Shown piece after piece: positions 1 through 10,796 of a stretch of DNA of 64,000 bases (position 1 is the stretch's first letter; each line of letters starts with the position of its first letter). The stretch is from the NCBI RefSeq assembly GCF_000023865.1, contig NC_013159.1, positions 3,622,001 through 3,686,000 of the forward strand, written 5' to 3'. Origin of the DNA: Saccharomonospora viridis DSM 43017. GTDB lineage: Bacteria; Actinomycetota; Actinomycetes; Mycobacteriales; Pseudonocardiaceae. The notes under the pieces are model-generated. The model saw only the letters and a list, made by a program, of their open reading frames with translations, had not been told where the DNA came from and ran no database searches. The position numbers and the translations under genes are program-made.

Positions 1-353
1 TCCGCACGGACCAGCTCGACCGCCGTCTCATACTCCCAGCTCACCTCGGAAGCAAGGGGCCAGGTCACCGTGACCACAGCGGTCGCACGATCACCGTCCA
101 CGTCGAGTTCATCCAGACGGAGATCGGGAACGCGGTTTTTCATCCCCGACGTCAGCTCCCGGTACTCCTCCTCGTGCCCGGGAATCGTGCCGTTCTGCCA
201 CGAGTCGAGGAAAGAGGACAGGACTTTCCGCGCCTCGTCCTCGCCGTCGTTCGAACACGCCGTGAGCAGCATCGCGGCGACGAACGGCACCAGCCAGACG
301 GCGAGCGCACGCCACCGACGAGCCCACCCCGGCCCAGGTCGTGCAGTCGTCAT
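1..353 (-). CDS. Penicillin-binding lipoprotein, N-terminal part (cut by window edge)
   Basis: Reading leftward from an ATG at 353 gives a protein that starts MTTARPGPGWARRW, continues into a hydrophobic stretch and reaches a lipobox LLTACS (Cys33), so it should be a membrane-anchored lipoprotein. Residues about 38-117 (SSFLDSWQNG..., then DLRLDELDVDGDRATAVVTVTWPL) look like the NTF2-like N-terminal domain of class B penicillin-binding proteins (MecA_N type). The transpeptidase domain would lie beyond the window. A GGAGGAGA box sits about 7 bases before the ATG. A housekeeping cell-wall transpeptidase is the default reading; because clavulanic clusters carry PBP genes (orf18, orf19 of S. clavuligerus), a role in self-resistance is possible but unproven. 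Confidence 0.72.
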   Translation of the reverse strand, partial: MTTARPGPGWARRWRALAVWLVPFVAAMLLTACSNDGEDEARKVLSSFLDSWQNGTIPGHEEEYRELTSGMKNRVPDLRLDELDVDGDRATAVVTVTWPLASEVSWEYETAVELVRA

Positions 354-535
354 CGCGCCGGCTCTCCTCCACCACCGCAGGGACGAGCGCGGTCTCGACG
401 GTCGTACCGATCCGCTATTACCTGGGGCATGGGCACAAACACGAACTGTAACCCGATATCGCGGGGACGACTTGGAATTCGCGCGTAGTGCATAACTTTT
501 GTCGGACGAGTCATAGCCGCGGACGCACACCGTAA

Positions 536-570
536 GTCATGCACGTTCGAGCCCGCCCGTCGTGCATGAC
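536..570. promoter_or_regulatory. Inverted repeat upstream of the NocE-like gene
   Basis: GTCATGCACG at 536-545 and CGTGCATGAC at 561-570 are perfect 10-base inverted copies separated by 15 bases. The element ends about 70 bases before the GTG start at 643 and lies in the divergent gap between the penicillin-binding protein and NocE genes, where an operator would be expected. Confidence 0.4.
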
Positions 571-642
571 CTGTTCCGACAAGAACACGGCCCCCTAGCA
601 TCCGGCGCGGTTTTGGACGAACCGGGCAAAGACAGGAGAGCC

Positions 643-3600
643 GTGAGAAACCGAACCCACAAAGTTCCTCCACTCGCCGCTTCGGCGGGGAACGGTCGTA
701 CGGGCCGAAGACGCGGCCTACGCGCGGCGGTCCTCGCCGTGGCCATGACGATGCTCGCCACCGGCCTGCAGTTACCGGCGCAGGCCCAACAACAACCCGA
801 CCCGGAGAAGGACCTCCCCGCAGGGGAGCCCGCACCCACCACGACCCTCGCGGTCGAGGAGAAGAAGCGGACGGAGGTCCTCGGAGAAGGCTGGGAGGAC
901 TCCACCGACCGCGCGTGGCTCACCACCGGTGACGCCGACGGATTCCACTTACTGGTGGCCGACGCCGCCGAGGGCTATCGGTGGACCAGACTCGCCACGC
1001 TGTCCGAACCGGGTCTTCCCGCGGACCGGTGGATCGGCAACGCCTGCGTCACCGGGTCCGGTAAGCGCGCGGTCGTCGTCTACGCGCCGCGAACCTTCAC
1101 CAACAAGGCGGAACTGGCACTACGCGGCGGATTCACCGCGGTGATCGACCTGACCGACGGCACGGTCACCAAACTGCCCGTTCAGACCAGTCTCGCCTAC
1201 TACAACCCGGCTTGCGGCGAGGGCGAGCAAGTGATCCTGACCCAGGAGGGGGACGAGGATCTCGGCCGTACCCGGTTGCTCGAACTGAACGCGGCCACCG
1301 GCAAGGTCGGCGACAAGATCGAGGTCGACGGCCAACTCACCTCCGCGGTGCCGACCGAGGACGGCATCGTCGCGGCCGACAGCGGTGGCCTCGTCCGAGT
1401 CGACAAGGACGGCACACGGCGCATCCTCGCCCCCGCCAAGGGCGTGCCGTTCAAGGTCGCCGCCGACAGCGACGGCGGTGTCGTGTTCATGGAACGCCAC
1501 AACGGCGAAAGCGTTCGGGTTCGGCGCGCGACGACCAAGCCCGTCAAGGGGACGTCCCGCGCGGCCGAGGTCAAGACGCTGGCCATCGGCGGTCTGACCG
1601 AGGTGGACGTCACTTCCGGCAAGGGTGGCCGGGTGTTCGTCACCGGCAAGACGGCGCCTGTCGCCGCGTCCGCCAAGTCGCTTCCCGACAGTGTGACGAT
1701 CACCGAGTTGCCGAAGGGGTCCCGCCTGTCCATGCAGGGCACGCTGGCGGTGACCTCGGTGTTGGAGGGTAAGCCCACCGCGGACGCCAGCACCGCGACC
1801 GACATGGGTGCGCCGCGACCGCTGACGATCTCAGCCGTTGTGCCGAGAACCGAGCAGAAGACGACGTTCTCCCTCACCGCGTCCGAACTCGAGGCCGAAT
1901 ACGGCGAACAGGGCCCCACCGCGGGTCGGGAGCTCAGCCCGGCCATCAACGCTCCGAGCACCCGGATGAAGGCCGCGGGCGATCCGCACAATCCCGCCGA
2001 CTTCGACGAACGGTACTGTTCGGTACCGCGGGCCGACCCGCGTAACCAGGCGATGCAACCCAAGCCCCGCCAGGTGGAATGGGCGGTCGACCAAGCCGTA
2101 CGCGGTGTGCTCAACGTCCAGCGTCCGGCCAACTGGAAGAACCTGGGCATGCCCGCCTACACCCCCCAGGGACTGTTCCCACCCATTGCCCTGGACGGAG
2201 GCGGATACGTCCCGGCACAGGTGATGCTCGGGGTGGCGGCCCAGGAATCCAACCTGTGGCAGGCGGCGCGTTACGCGGTGCCCGGCGTGACCTCGAACCC
2301 CCTGATCGGCAACTACTTCGGGCTCAACATCTACAACAGCGACCCGAGCGACGACTGGACGATCAACTGGGCCGACGCGGACTGCGGATACGGCGTCACC
2401 CAGGTCACCGACGGGATGCGTCTTGCGGGTAAGGAGAAGCCGGGCGAAACCGCGCTGCCTTACCAGACCCAACGCGCGGTGGCGTTGGACTTCGCCGCCA
2501 ACATCGCCGCCGGAGTGCGGATCCTGCAGAGCAAGTGGAACGAGACCCGAGCCGCGGGACTCATCATCAACAACGGCAACCCGGCGAAGATCGAGAACTG
2601 GTTCTTCGCGGTGTGGGCCTACAACTCCGGCTTCTACCCGAACCGCAACGACGGTTCCCCGTGGGGGGTGGGTTGGCTGAACAACCCGGTCAACCCGCGT
2701 TACCCGGCCAACCGTGACCCGTTCCTGGAATTCACCTACGAGGACGCGGCGCGTCCGCAGAACTGGCCCTACCCGGAGAAGGTCATGGGTTGGGCCGGAC
2801 ACCCGGTAGAGGTGCTGGAAGCCCCGGGCGAGTTGGTCGCCGGCTTCCGACCCGCGTGGTGGAACGGGGACGCGATCACCGGTCCGCTGAACCGGCAACG
2901 GGTCAAGCCACCGGTGGACCTGTTCTGCGACAGCAGCAACCAGTGCTTTCCGGGCGAGGAGTTCGTCCCGAACGACCCGGACGTGATCGGGGAGCCGGCG
3001 GGACCGTGCGCACACAAGAACAGCTCCGGCTACTACGACCTGCGGTGCTGGTACCACGAGCCGGCGACGTGGAAGGAGGACTGCGACTACAGCTGCGGCA
3101 ACGAACTGCTGCGTTTCGACCCCGGATACGAGTACCAGGAGGACGCCACCAGCTATCCCCCGAGGTGCACCCTGGACGGGCTGCCGTCCAACGCCAAGAT
3201 CATCGATGACGTCCCGGACGACGTGCCCTCGATCCGACCGAACTGCGGCCGCCCGTGGACCAACGCGGGGACCTTCCAGTTCACGTTCAAAGAGGATGAA
3301 CACGGCAACTATCCGGGCAAGATCGACATCCATCAGATCGGCGGTGGCTTCGGCGGCCACTTCTGGTTCACCCACACCCGGACCGCGGAGGCCGAAGGCG
3401 GAAAACTGGAGGTCAACGCCACGTGGAAACTGAACGAACCACATACCGGGCCGATGTCGATCCTGGTGGCGCTACCCGACCACGGTGCGCACACCAACCT
3501 CGCCAAGTACGTGGTGAAGACCGCGCAGGGTGAACGAACTCGGATCGTGCGCCAGCCCGGCGAGGGCAACCGCTGGGTCCCCATCGGCACGTTCATGTTC

Positions 3601-4989
3601 GACGGGATACCCGAGGTCACGCTCAGTTCGGTGACCCCGGACGGCACCGGTCGACACGACATCGCGTTCGACGCGATGGCCTTCGTCCCGGTCAACGGGA
3701 AGTACCACGAGGAGAGCGTCGAGGCGGTGGCCCTGTTCGACGAGGACCAGAACATCGACACCGCGGCACCCGAGTCGTGGCTCGGTGGCCCCCTGGCCAA
3801 CCGGCAGGCCCTCTACGACTGGGCGATGGAGAAGTCGGAGGACATCCTGAGCATGCCGTGGTGCGATTCGATGGTCGGCGACTGCCTGCGTCCACGCATC
3901 GCCGATGCCGTGCGGGAGTGGCGAGAGGAGGTCCAGGAAGCGGGTACCGATCCGGTGGACCACCCGGACGGCAAGAGCATCGCCCGTTGGATCGGGTTCG
4001 CCAACTCCTACCTGGATAGACCGACGTCCGATCGACGCCCGGCCAGCTTCGACGACGACGCGCGGTACAAGATCCGGACCAAGATCACGGTGTCCTTCGT
4101 CACCGACGACAACGACAAGATCATTCCGGGTAGTGAGTGGGCGGTCTACGAACATCGCACCGCGGACACCTACCTACCGGGATTCGTGCTGGATCTGTTC
4201 CGCGCCGTGGTCGAGGAATACGGGTCCTGGGGAATCAGCGAACCGGATCTGAGCTACCGACTCCAGGACCTCAACGTCCATAACGGAGCATGGACGAGCG
4301 CCAACCCGATGCGCGACGGCATCCTTCCCGGACGGGCGTACGCCACAGCCGGGAAGGCACCGGTGGTGACCAACTACGCCGGGGAGCCCGTCGACTCCGG
4401 TGGGGACTGTGTCGCGGTGTTGACCGTCGCGGGCGGTTCCATCGGTTACCGGCCGATGCTGGGCGCGGAGGGCCCCTCGGAGGCGATGGCCGAGTTCAGC
4501 CAGAGCCTCAAGGACGACGACCGGATCGCCAGGCCGGTCGCGGACCTGGTCGAGGACATCCGGCAGATGTTCTTCGCCGACGGTCTGATCCCCGGCATGG
4601 GGGCGAGTATCTTCAAGTCCGCACCCCCGATCTGGCAGGAGCTGAACCTCCGGCTGTGCGCCGACGGCTCGGTCCGCAAGGTGTCCGGACGGCCCATCCT
4701 GCGGGCGAGCTGGATGCCGGACCACTACCTGTACCACAACGATCGGGCGATGGATTTGGAGGGCAACTACTCCGGCAGCAGCGAACCGGTGATGACCGGG
4801 GACTTCCACAACTTCAGCAAGACCCCGTTCCACCTCGACACGCCGTACAACCAGTGCGGACCGACGTCGGGGCGCAATGGGAACCCCTGGAACATCGCAC
4901 CGCTGTCCAGCCCCGGGGTGAACCCCGACCAGGCACGGTTCTGCTTGGATCCGAATCTGCCTTCTGATCCCTCGCACAGCAGTCCCTGA
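643..4989 (+). CDS. Large secreted NocE-like protein with golvesin C-terminal-type domain
   Basis: Secreted protein of about 1448 residues. The GTG at 643 is preferred over an upstream ATG at 562 because an AGGAGAG box lies just before it and the protein then begins with a signal peptide (RRRGLRAAV hydrophobic core, cleavage near AQA-QQQ, residue 48). Residues about 60-430 look like a repetitive beta-propeller-type region. Residues about 530-650 resemble a lytic-transglycosylase/lysozyme fold (AAQESNLWQAAR, GYGVTQVTDGMR). Then come a cysteine-rich stretch (about 765-880) and a golvesin/Xly-type domain (about 880-1030, GGGFGGHFWFTHTR to FDAMAFVP). This architecture is widely annotated as NocE after a gene of the nocardicin cluster; its function is unknown. 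A cell-wall or surface role is inferred. A strong terminator follows. Confidence 0.75.
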   Translation: MRNRTHKVPPLAASAGNGRTGRRRGLRAAVLAVAMTMLATGLQLPAQAQQQPDPEKDLPAGEPAPTTTLAVEEKKRTEVLGEGWEDSTDRAWLTTGDADGFHLLVADAAEGYRWTRLATLSEPGLPADRWIGNACVTGSGKRAVVVYAPRTFTNKAELALRGGFTAVIDLTDGTVTKLPVQTSLAYYNPACGEGEQVILTQEGDEDLGRTRLLELNAATGKVGDKIEVDGQLTSAVPTEDGIVAADSGGLVRVDKDGTRRILAPAKGVPFKVAADSDGGVVFMERHNGESVRVRRATTKPVKGTSRAAEVKTLAIGGLTEVDVTSGKGGRVFVTGKTAPVAASAKSLPDSVTITELPKGSRLSMQGTLAVTSVLEGKPTADASTATDMGAPRPLTISAVVPRTEQKTTFSLTASELEAEYGEQGPTAGRELSPAINAPSTRMKAAGDPHNPADFDERYCSVPRADPRNQAMQPKPRQVEWAVDQAVRGVLNVQRPANWKNLGMPAYTPQGLFPPIALDGGGYVPAQVMLGVAAQESNLWQAARYAVPGVTSNPLIGNYFGLNIYNSDPSDDWTINWADADCGYGVTQVTDGMRLAGKEKPGETALPYQTQRAVALDFAANIAAGVRILQSKWNETRAAGLIINNGNPAKIENWFFAVWAYNSGFYPNRNDGSPWGVGWLNNPVNPRYPANRDPFLEFTYEDAARPQNWPYPEKVMGWAGHPVEVLEAPGELVAGFRPAWWNGDAITGPLNRQRVKPPVDLFCDSSNQCFPGEEFVPNDPDVIGEPAGPCAHKNSSGYYDLRCWYHEPATWKEDCDYSCGNELLRFDPGYEYQEDATSYPPRCTLDGLPSNAKIIDDVPDDVPSIRPNCGRPWTNAGTFQFTFKEDEHGNYPGKIDIHQIGGGFGGHFWFTHTRTAEAEGGKLEVNATWKLNEPHTGPMSILVALPDHGAHTNLAKYVVKTAQGERTRIVRQPGEGNRWVPIGTFMFDGIPEVTLSSVTPDGTGRHDIAFDAMAFVPVNGKYHEESVEAVALFDEDQNIDTAAPESWLGGPLANRQALYDWAMEKSEDILSMPWCDSMVGDCLRPRIADAVREWREEVQEAGTDPVDHPDGKSIARWIGFANSYLDRPTSDRRPASFDDDARYKIRTKITVSFVTDDNDKIIPGSEWAVYEHRTADTYLPGFVLDLFRAVVEEYGSWGISEPDLSYRLQDLNVHNGAWTSANPMRDGILPGRAYATAGKAPVVTNYAGEPVDSGGDCVAVLTVAGGSIGYRPMLGAEGPSEAMAEFSQSLKDDDRIARPVADLVEDIRQMFFADGLIPGMGASIFKSAPPIWQELNLRLCADGSVRKVSGRPILRASWMPDHYLYHNDRAMDLEGNYSGSSEPVMTGDFHNFSKTPFHLDTPYNQCGPTSGRNGNPWNIAPLSSPGVNPDQARFCLDPNLPSDPSHSSP

Positions 4990-5002
4990 AAGCACTAAAC
5001 TC

Positions 5003-5035
5003 ACTCCCCGCAGCGCACCGTGCGCTGCGGGGAGT
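5003..5035 (+). terminator. Rho-independent-type hairpin after the NocE-like gene
   Basis: A perfect 15-bp stem (ACTCCCCGCAGCGCA at 5003-5017 and its complement at 5021-5035) with a 3-base loop, starting 13 bases after the stop codon. There is no T-run, as is usual in actinomycetes. Confidence 0.8.
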
Positions 5036-5181
5036 ACCGCTTGTGAGAACCACCGTGCCCATCCTGATCCCATCGGCCCCCGTACCGACCGGTGCCGTCT
5101 TAGCCTCGGCCCCCGCCGGTGGGCCGGGCCGGATACCCCATCCCCAGAAAGAGCATGTGCTGACATGAACCGGGCAGGTCC

Positions 5182-5451
5182 GTGATGGCTCTCGGCCTCC
5201 TACTCGCCGTCTTCCTCCCCGCCATGGTGGTGTGGCTGGGACTGGCGTTGCTCCCGTGGCGGCCGTTACCGCTGCGCGTGTTCCTGCTCGGCCTGCAGGT
5301 CGTCGCGACGATCGTCGCGGTCGTCCTGTTGCCCGCCAGGTGGGAGGTGTGGCTGTTCTTCCTCGGCCCCGGAGGGTTCGTGGCACTGCTGCGTGGCTAT
5401 GCGGCCTTTCTCGAGGTGCGGGACACGCGGCGAGCCCGGCACGACACCTGA
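5182..5451 (+). CDS. Small three-helix membrane protein, function unknown
   Basis: A protein of 89 residues (GTG at 5182, or ATG at 5185) that is almost entirely membrane: hydrophobic segments at about residues 3-23, 31-50 and 54-74, ending in a short charged tail (EVRDTRRARHDT). I do not recognise a family. It sits between the NocE-like gene and oppA1, on the same strand as both. The ribosome-binding site is weak. It could be a conserved hypothetical membrane protein; nothing in its sequence ties it to the clavam pathway. Confidence 0.5.
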   Translation: MMALGLLLAVFLPAMVVWLGLALLPWRPLPLRVFLLGLQVVATIVAVVLLPARWEVWLFFLGPGGFVALLRGYAAFLEVRDTRRARHDT

Positions 5452-5591
5452 AGCTCGGCCCGACCCTTCCACCCCGCGTCGGCTCACGGACATCCAACGC
5501 GCTGGAACGGGACGTCCGGGGGTTATCCGTTTCGGGCCGCTCGCTATGCGCGGTTCTTCGTCGGTATGCGGAAAACGGCCTCGTGACACGC

Positions 5592-5611
5592 AGGCTCTGC
5601 GCAAAGAGCCT
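5592..5611 (+). promoter_or_regulatory. Small hairpin in the oppA1 leader
   Basis: AGGCTCT (5592-5598) and AGAGCCT (5605-5611) form a 7-bp stem with a 6-base loop. It lies 29 bases before the oppA1 start, just ahead of the GAAAGGA ribosome-binding site. It could be a weak attenuator or an RNA-stability element; function is not shown. Confidence 0.25.
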
Positions 5612-5640
5612 TACCGCGATCACGAAAGGACCGCTGACCG

Positions 5641-7290
5641 ATGGACATTGAGCCCGGCCGGAACGCCGCGATCACCAGCGTGGTTCGGCCGAGTGACGAG
5701 ACGGGCGGAACCCTGCGGCTGGCCCGCACCGACGACTTCGACTCGCTGGACCCCGGAAACACCTACTACGCCTACACCTGGAACTTCCTCCGGTTCATCG
5801 GCCGCACCCTGGTCACCTTCGACACCGCACCCGGTAAGGCCGGGCAACGTCTGGTACCCGACCTGGCCGAGTCGCTCGGCGAATCCTCCGACGGAGGGCG
5901 GACTTGGACCTATCGGCTGCGTGAAGGTCTCCGCTTCGAGGACGGCAGTCCGGTGACCGCCGCCGACGTGAAATACGCGATCGCCCGAAGCAACTACGGT
6001 TCCGATGTCCTCGGCAGCGGCCCCATGTACTTCCGGCACCTGCTCGGCACCGACTATCAAGGGCCGTGGCGGGAGCCGGACGTCGACGGGCCGGTCACGT
6101 TGGAGACGCCGGACGAACGCACACTGGTGTTCCGACTGCAACGCCCCTTCGCGGCGTTGGACCTGCTCGCCACGATGCCGAACACGACCCCCGTCCCACG
6201 TTCGGCGGATACGGGGGCCGACTATCGACTGCGCCCGGTCTCCACAGGGCCGTACCTGATCGCACACTACGAACCGGGCAAGCAGGCGGTGCTGGAACCG
6301 AACCCGCACTGGGATCCGGCCACCGACCCGGTGCGCAAACGTCGGGCCTCCCGGATCACGGTCACGCTCGGCGTGGCCCCGCACGAGGTCGACGAGATGC
6401 TCTTGGACGGCCGGGCTCACGTGGACCTCGCGGGATTCGGTGTTCAACCGAGCACCCAGGAACGCATACTCGCCGACCCAGTACTACGTTCCCGCACCGA
6501 CAATCCGCTCACCGGGTTCACGTGGATCTACTGCATGTCCAGCCGCATACCCCCGTTCGACAACATCCACTGCCGTCGGGCCGTGCAGTACGCGACCGAC
6601 AAAGCAGCCATGCAAAAGGCCTACGGTGGGCCGATCGGCGGCGACATCGCCACCACGATCCTTCCGCCCACTTTGGATGGTTATGAACCGTTCGACCGAT
6701 ATCCGGTCGGCGAGGACGGCACCGGGGACCTGGAAGCGGCTCGCGCCGAACTGGCCGCGGCCGGGATGCCCGACGGGTTCCGCACGAAGATCGCAGCCAG
6801 AAAGGACCGACTCAAGGAGTACCGCGCCGCCGAGGCCCTCGCCGCGGGTCTGGCCCGAGTGGGGATCGAGGCCGAGGTGTTGGACTTCCCCTCCGGCGAC
6901 TACTTCGAATCCTACGGAGGCTGCCCGGCCTACCTCCGGGAACACGGCATCGGCATCATCATGTTCGGCTGGGGCGCCGACTTCCCCGACGGGTACGGCT
7001 TCCTGCAACAGATCCTGGACGGTCGGGCGATCAAACCCCGAGGCAACCAGAACATGGGCGAGCTCGACGATCCAGAGATCAACGAATTGCTGGACGAGGG
7101 TGCCGCCTGTTCGGACCCGGTGCGACGCGCCCAGATTTGGCACCGAATCGACCGGCTCGCCATGGAGCACGCGGTGATCGTGCCGTACCTGTACCCGCGC
7201 TCCCTGCTCTACCGAGCCCCGGAGACGCGCAACGTGCTCGTCACCGGTTCCTTCGGGATGTACGACTACGTCGCGATGGGAGCGAGCTGA
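5641..7290 (+). CDS. oppA1: OppA1-like solute-binding protein of the clavulanic acid cluster (no signal peptide)
   Basis: Family 5 extracellular solute-binding protein fold (SBP_bac_5), 549 residues: GGTLRLARTDDFDSLDPG near the N-terminus, TWTYRLREGLRFEDG, ATDPVRKRRASRITV, and a C-terminal FGMYDYVAMGAS. S. clavuligerus has two such genes (oppA1/orf7, oppA2/orf15) needed for clavulanic acid, with no ABC permease or ATPase beside them; the same is true here. Residues 1-20 are polar and hold no signal peptide or lipobox. An in-frame TGA at 5635-5637, two codons before the ATG, rules out a longer N-terminus. GAAAGGA at 5624-5630 is the ribosome-binding site. Assigned oppA1 because the other copy sits between orf16 and orf14, where oppA2 is expected. 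Confidence 0.85.
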   Translation: MDIEPGRNAAITSVVRPSDETGGTLRLARTDDFDSLDPGNTYYAYTWNFLRFIGRTLVTFDTAPGKAGQRLVPDLAESLGESSDGGRTWTYRLREGLRFEDGSPVTAADVKYAIARSNYGSDVLGSGPMYFRHLLGTDYQGPWREPDVDGPVTLETPDERTLVFRLQRPFAALDLLATMPNTTPVPRSADTGADYRLRPVSTGPYLIAHYEPGKQAVLEPNPHWDPATDPVRKRRASRITVTLGVAPHEVDEMLLDGRAHVDLAGFGVQPSTQERILADPVLRSRTDNPLTGFTWIYCMSSRIPPFDNIHCRRAVQYATDKAAMQKAYGGPIGGDIATTILPPTLDGYEPFDRYPVGEDGTGDLEAARAELAAAGMPDGFRTKIAARKDRLKEYRAAEALAAGLARVGIEAEVLDFPSGDYFESYGGCPAYLREHGIGIIMFGWGADFPDGYGFLQQILDGRAIKPRGNQNMGELDDPEINELLDEGAACSDPVRRAQIWHRIDRLAMEHAVIVPYLYPRSLLYRAPETRNVLVTGSFGMYDYVAMGAS

Positions 7291-7305
7291 ACCACGGTCC
7301 TTTTT

Positions 7306-7348
7306 CGCCGGGGCGACGGTGATCGACTCGAAAACCGTTGCCCCGGCG
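7306..7348 (+). terminator. Hairpin between oppA1 and ceaS2
   Basis: CGCCGGGGCGACGG (7306-7319) pairs with CCGTTGCCCCGGCG (7335-7348): a 14-bp stem with one G-T wobble and a 15-base loop, 15 bases after the oppA1 stop. It suggests that oppA1 and the ceaS2 run are separate transcripts. Confidence 0.65.
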
Positions 7349-7396
7349 GATCTTTGAACCAATCGGCCCAGACTCGTACATCTCCTGCGGACTCCG

Positions 7397-7426
7397 CCTA
7401 TGCACCCTGAGCGGGCACCTATGCAC
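7397..7426 (+). promoter_or_regulatory. Direct repeats upstream of ceaS2, candidate activator site
   Basis: The 9-mer CCTATGCAC occurs at 7397-7405 and again at 7418-7426, exactly 21 bp apart (two helical turns), 110-140 bp before the ceaS2 start. Spaced direct repeats are the usual form of SARP binding sites, and ceaS2 is a CcaR (SARP) target in S. clavuligerus; that this one is used is inference. Confidence 0.35.
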
Positions 7427-7469
7427 ACGACCCCCGAACAGTGGATTCACCGGCATCCGTCCCGCTTGA

Positions 7470-9206
<1,737 letters not shown>

Positions 9207-9257
9207 CGCGCCCACGAGTGTGAACCGACCATGAGTGACGTAGGGAGTGATTCCGGG

Positions 9258-10796
9258 ATGGGCTCATCCCCGATCATCGGGTTCTCGATACACCTCGGCA
9301 CCGTCGCCCCGACCGACACCGGGTCGATCCCGCCGTGGGTGAGCACCGGCCACGCGATACCCGTGCTCGTCGAACCCAAGACCTCCGGGGAACCGTACTG
9401 GAGCGGCTGGGCCCTGGCGGGTGACTCCCGGGCGACGGCCGTGGCCAGCCACGACGGGGTGACCGTGCTGTTGGCGGGCGAGCTCTACCACCGGGCGGAA
9501 CTGGGGTCCGTGGTGGGCGAAACGGCCGATGGCCTCTCCGACGCCGAGTTGCTGCTGGCCTGCTGGCTGCGTTACGGGCCGTCGGGGCTGCGGCTGTGCA
9601 ATGGTCGGTTCGCCGCCGTCGTCGCCGAGAACGACAGCGTGGTGGTGGCCACCGATCACGCCGGGACCATCCCGCTCTACCTGCGGACCCGTCCCGACGG
9701 TGTCGACGTCGCCACCGAGGCCAAGGTCCTTGCCGAAGGGGCAGGGGATTCGTTCCCCGCCCCGGGCACGGAACCCGCCCCCGGTCTCACCGGCGTACGT
9801 CGGGTACAGGCGGGTACGGCCGTGACCCTGGTGCCGGGTTCCACCGTGGCCGAAGCCGCACGCACCTGGCGGCCACCGCATCATCGCCTGATCGTGTCCC
9901 CGGACGAAGCGATGAACCGGGTGGCGGACGTGCTCGACAAGGCGGTGCGTACCCGGTTGGGCGGGCCACACGATCCGGTCACCGCCGTGCTCTCGGGTGG
10001 GATCGACTCCAGTTCGGTGGTGGCGCTGGCAAGCGGCGGGGGACGGCCGGTGCGGACGATCTCCTTGGGCACCGACATCGGAGACGAATTCGCCGCCGCT
10101 CGTGTCGTCGCCGAACACCTGGGCACTCGGCACCACGAGTTCCGTTGCAGCAGCGAAGAACTCGTCCGGCAACTGCCGTGGGCGGTCGCTGCCGCCGAGA
10201 TCGTCGACGCGGAGGTGCTGGAGTACCTGCTGCCTCTGGTCGTGCTCTATCGCATGGTCCCGAACGAGGGCACCCGCATCGTGACCGGCTACGGCGCCGA
10301 CATCCCCCTCGGCGGCATGCACCGGACCACCGAACGGCTGCATTCGTTGGACGAGGTGATCGCCTTCGACATGGGCACGTTCGACGGCCTGAACGAACTG
10401 TCCCCGGTGCTCGGCAGCATGGCGGGGCATTGGACCACGCACCCGTTCTGGGATCGCGACGTCCTGGATCTGTTGACCGCGCTCGAACCGGGACTCAAAC
10501 GCCGTGACGGGCGAGACAAATGGGTGCTGCGGGAAGCGATGCGGGAGTTACTGCCCACCGCCACCGTGACCCGTCCCAAGCTCGGCATCCACGAGGGCTC
10601 GGGGACGAGTAGCGCGTGGTCACAACTGTTGCGCCGGGTCGGCGTCGCGGAGTCCGACCTGGCTTCGGTCAAAACGGCGATGGCGGCCGTGTTCCACCGC
10701 CGGACGGTCCGGGAACAGGAACCACCCGGCGAGGTGTCCTTCGACGACGTGCTGGATGAGGTTATGTCCGAACAGAATCTGGCGGTGACGCGATGA
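9258..10796 (+). CDS. bls2: Beta-lactam synthetase (carboxyethylarginine beta-lactam synthase, Bls2-like)
   Basis: ATP-dependent closure of the four-membered ring of carboxyethylarginine to deoxyguanidinoproclavaminate. It is an asparagine-synthetase relative with an N-terminal domain that lacks the catalytic Cys of glutamine hydrolysis, followed by the PP-loop VLSGGIDSS (about residues 243-251). The catalytic set of Bls is present: Tyr345 in TGYGADIP, Glu380 in GLNELSP and Lys441 in TRPKLGIHEGSGT (Tyr348, Glu382 and Lys443 in S. clavuligerus). I favour the ATG at 9258 because GGGAG precedes it and the resulting 512 residues match the family; an in-frame ATG at 9231 is the alternative. Its stop overlaps the next gene by ATGA. 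Confidence 0.95.
   Translation: MGSSPIIGFSIHLGTVAPTDTGSIPPWVSTGHAIPVLVEPKTSGEPYWSGWALAGDSRATAVASHDGVTVLLAGELYHRAELGSVVGETADGLSDAELLLACWLRYGPSGLRLCNGRFAAVVAENDSVVVATDHAGTIPLYLRTRPDGVDVATEAKVLAEGAGDSFPAPGTEPAPGLTGVRRVQAGTAVTLVPGSTVAEAARTWRPPHHRLIVSPDEAMNRVADVLDKAVRTRLGGPHDPVTAVLSGGIDSSSVVALASGGGRPVRTISLGTDIGDEFAAARVVAEHLGTRHHEFRCSSEELVRQLPWAVAAAEIVDAEVLEYLLPLVVLYRMVPNEGTRIVTGYGADIPLGGMHRTTERLHSLDEVIAFDMGTFDGLNELSPVLGSMAGHWTTHPFWDRDVLDLLTALEPGLKRRDGRDKWVLREAMRELLPTATVTRPKLGIHEGSGTSSAWSQLLRRVGVAESDLASVKTAMAAVFHRRTVREQEPPGEVSFDDVLDEVMSEQNLAVTR

Noticed and set aside
70-495. Plus-strand open frame at the left edge
   Set aside because: Arg/Ser-rich shadow; the minus strand carries a lipoprotein start with lipobox and ribosome-binding site.
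9258-10796. Annotation as asparagine synthetase
   Set aside because: The N-terminal glutamine-hydrolysing Cys is absent and the Tyr/Glu/Lys set of beta-lactam synthetase is present.
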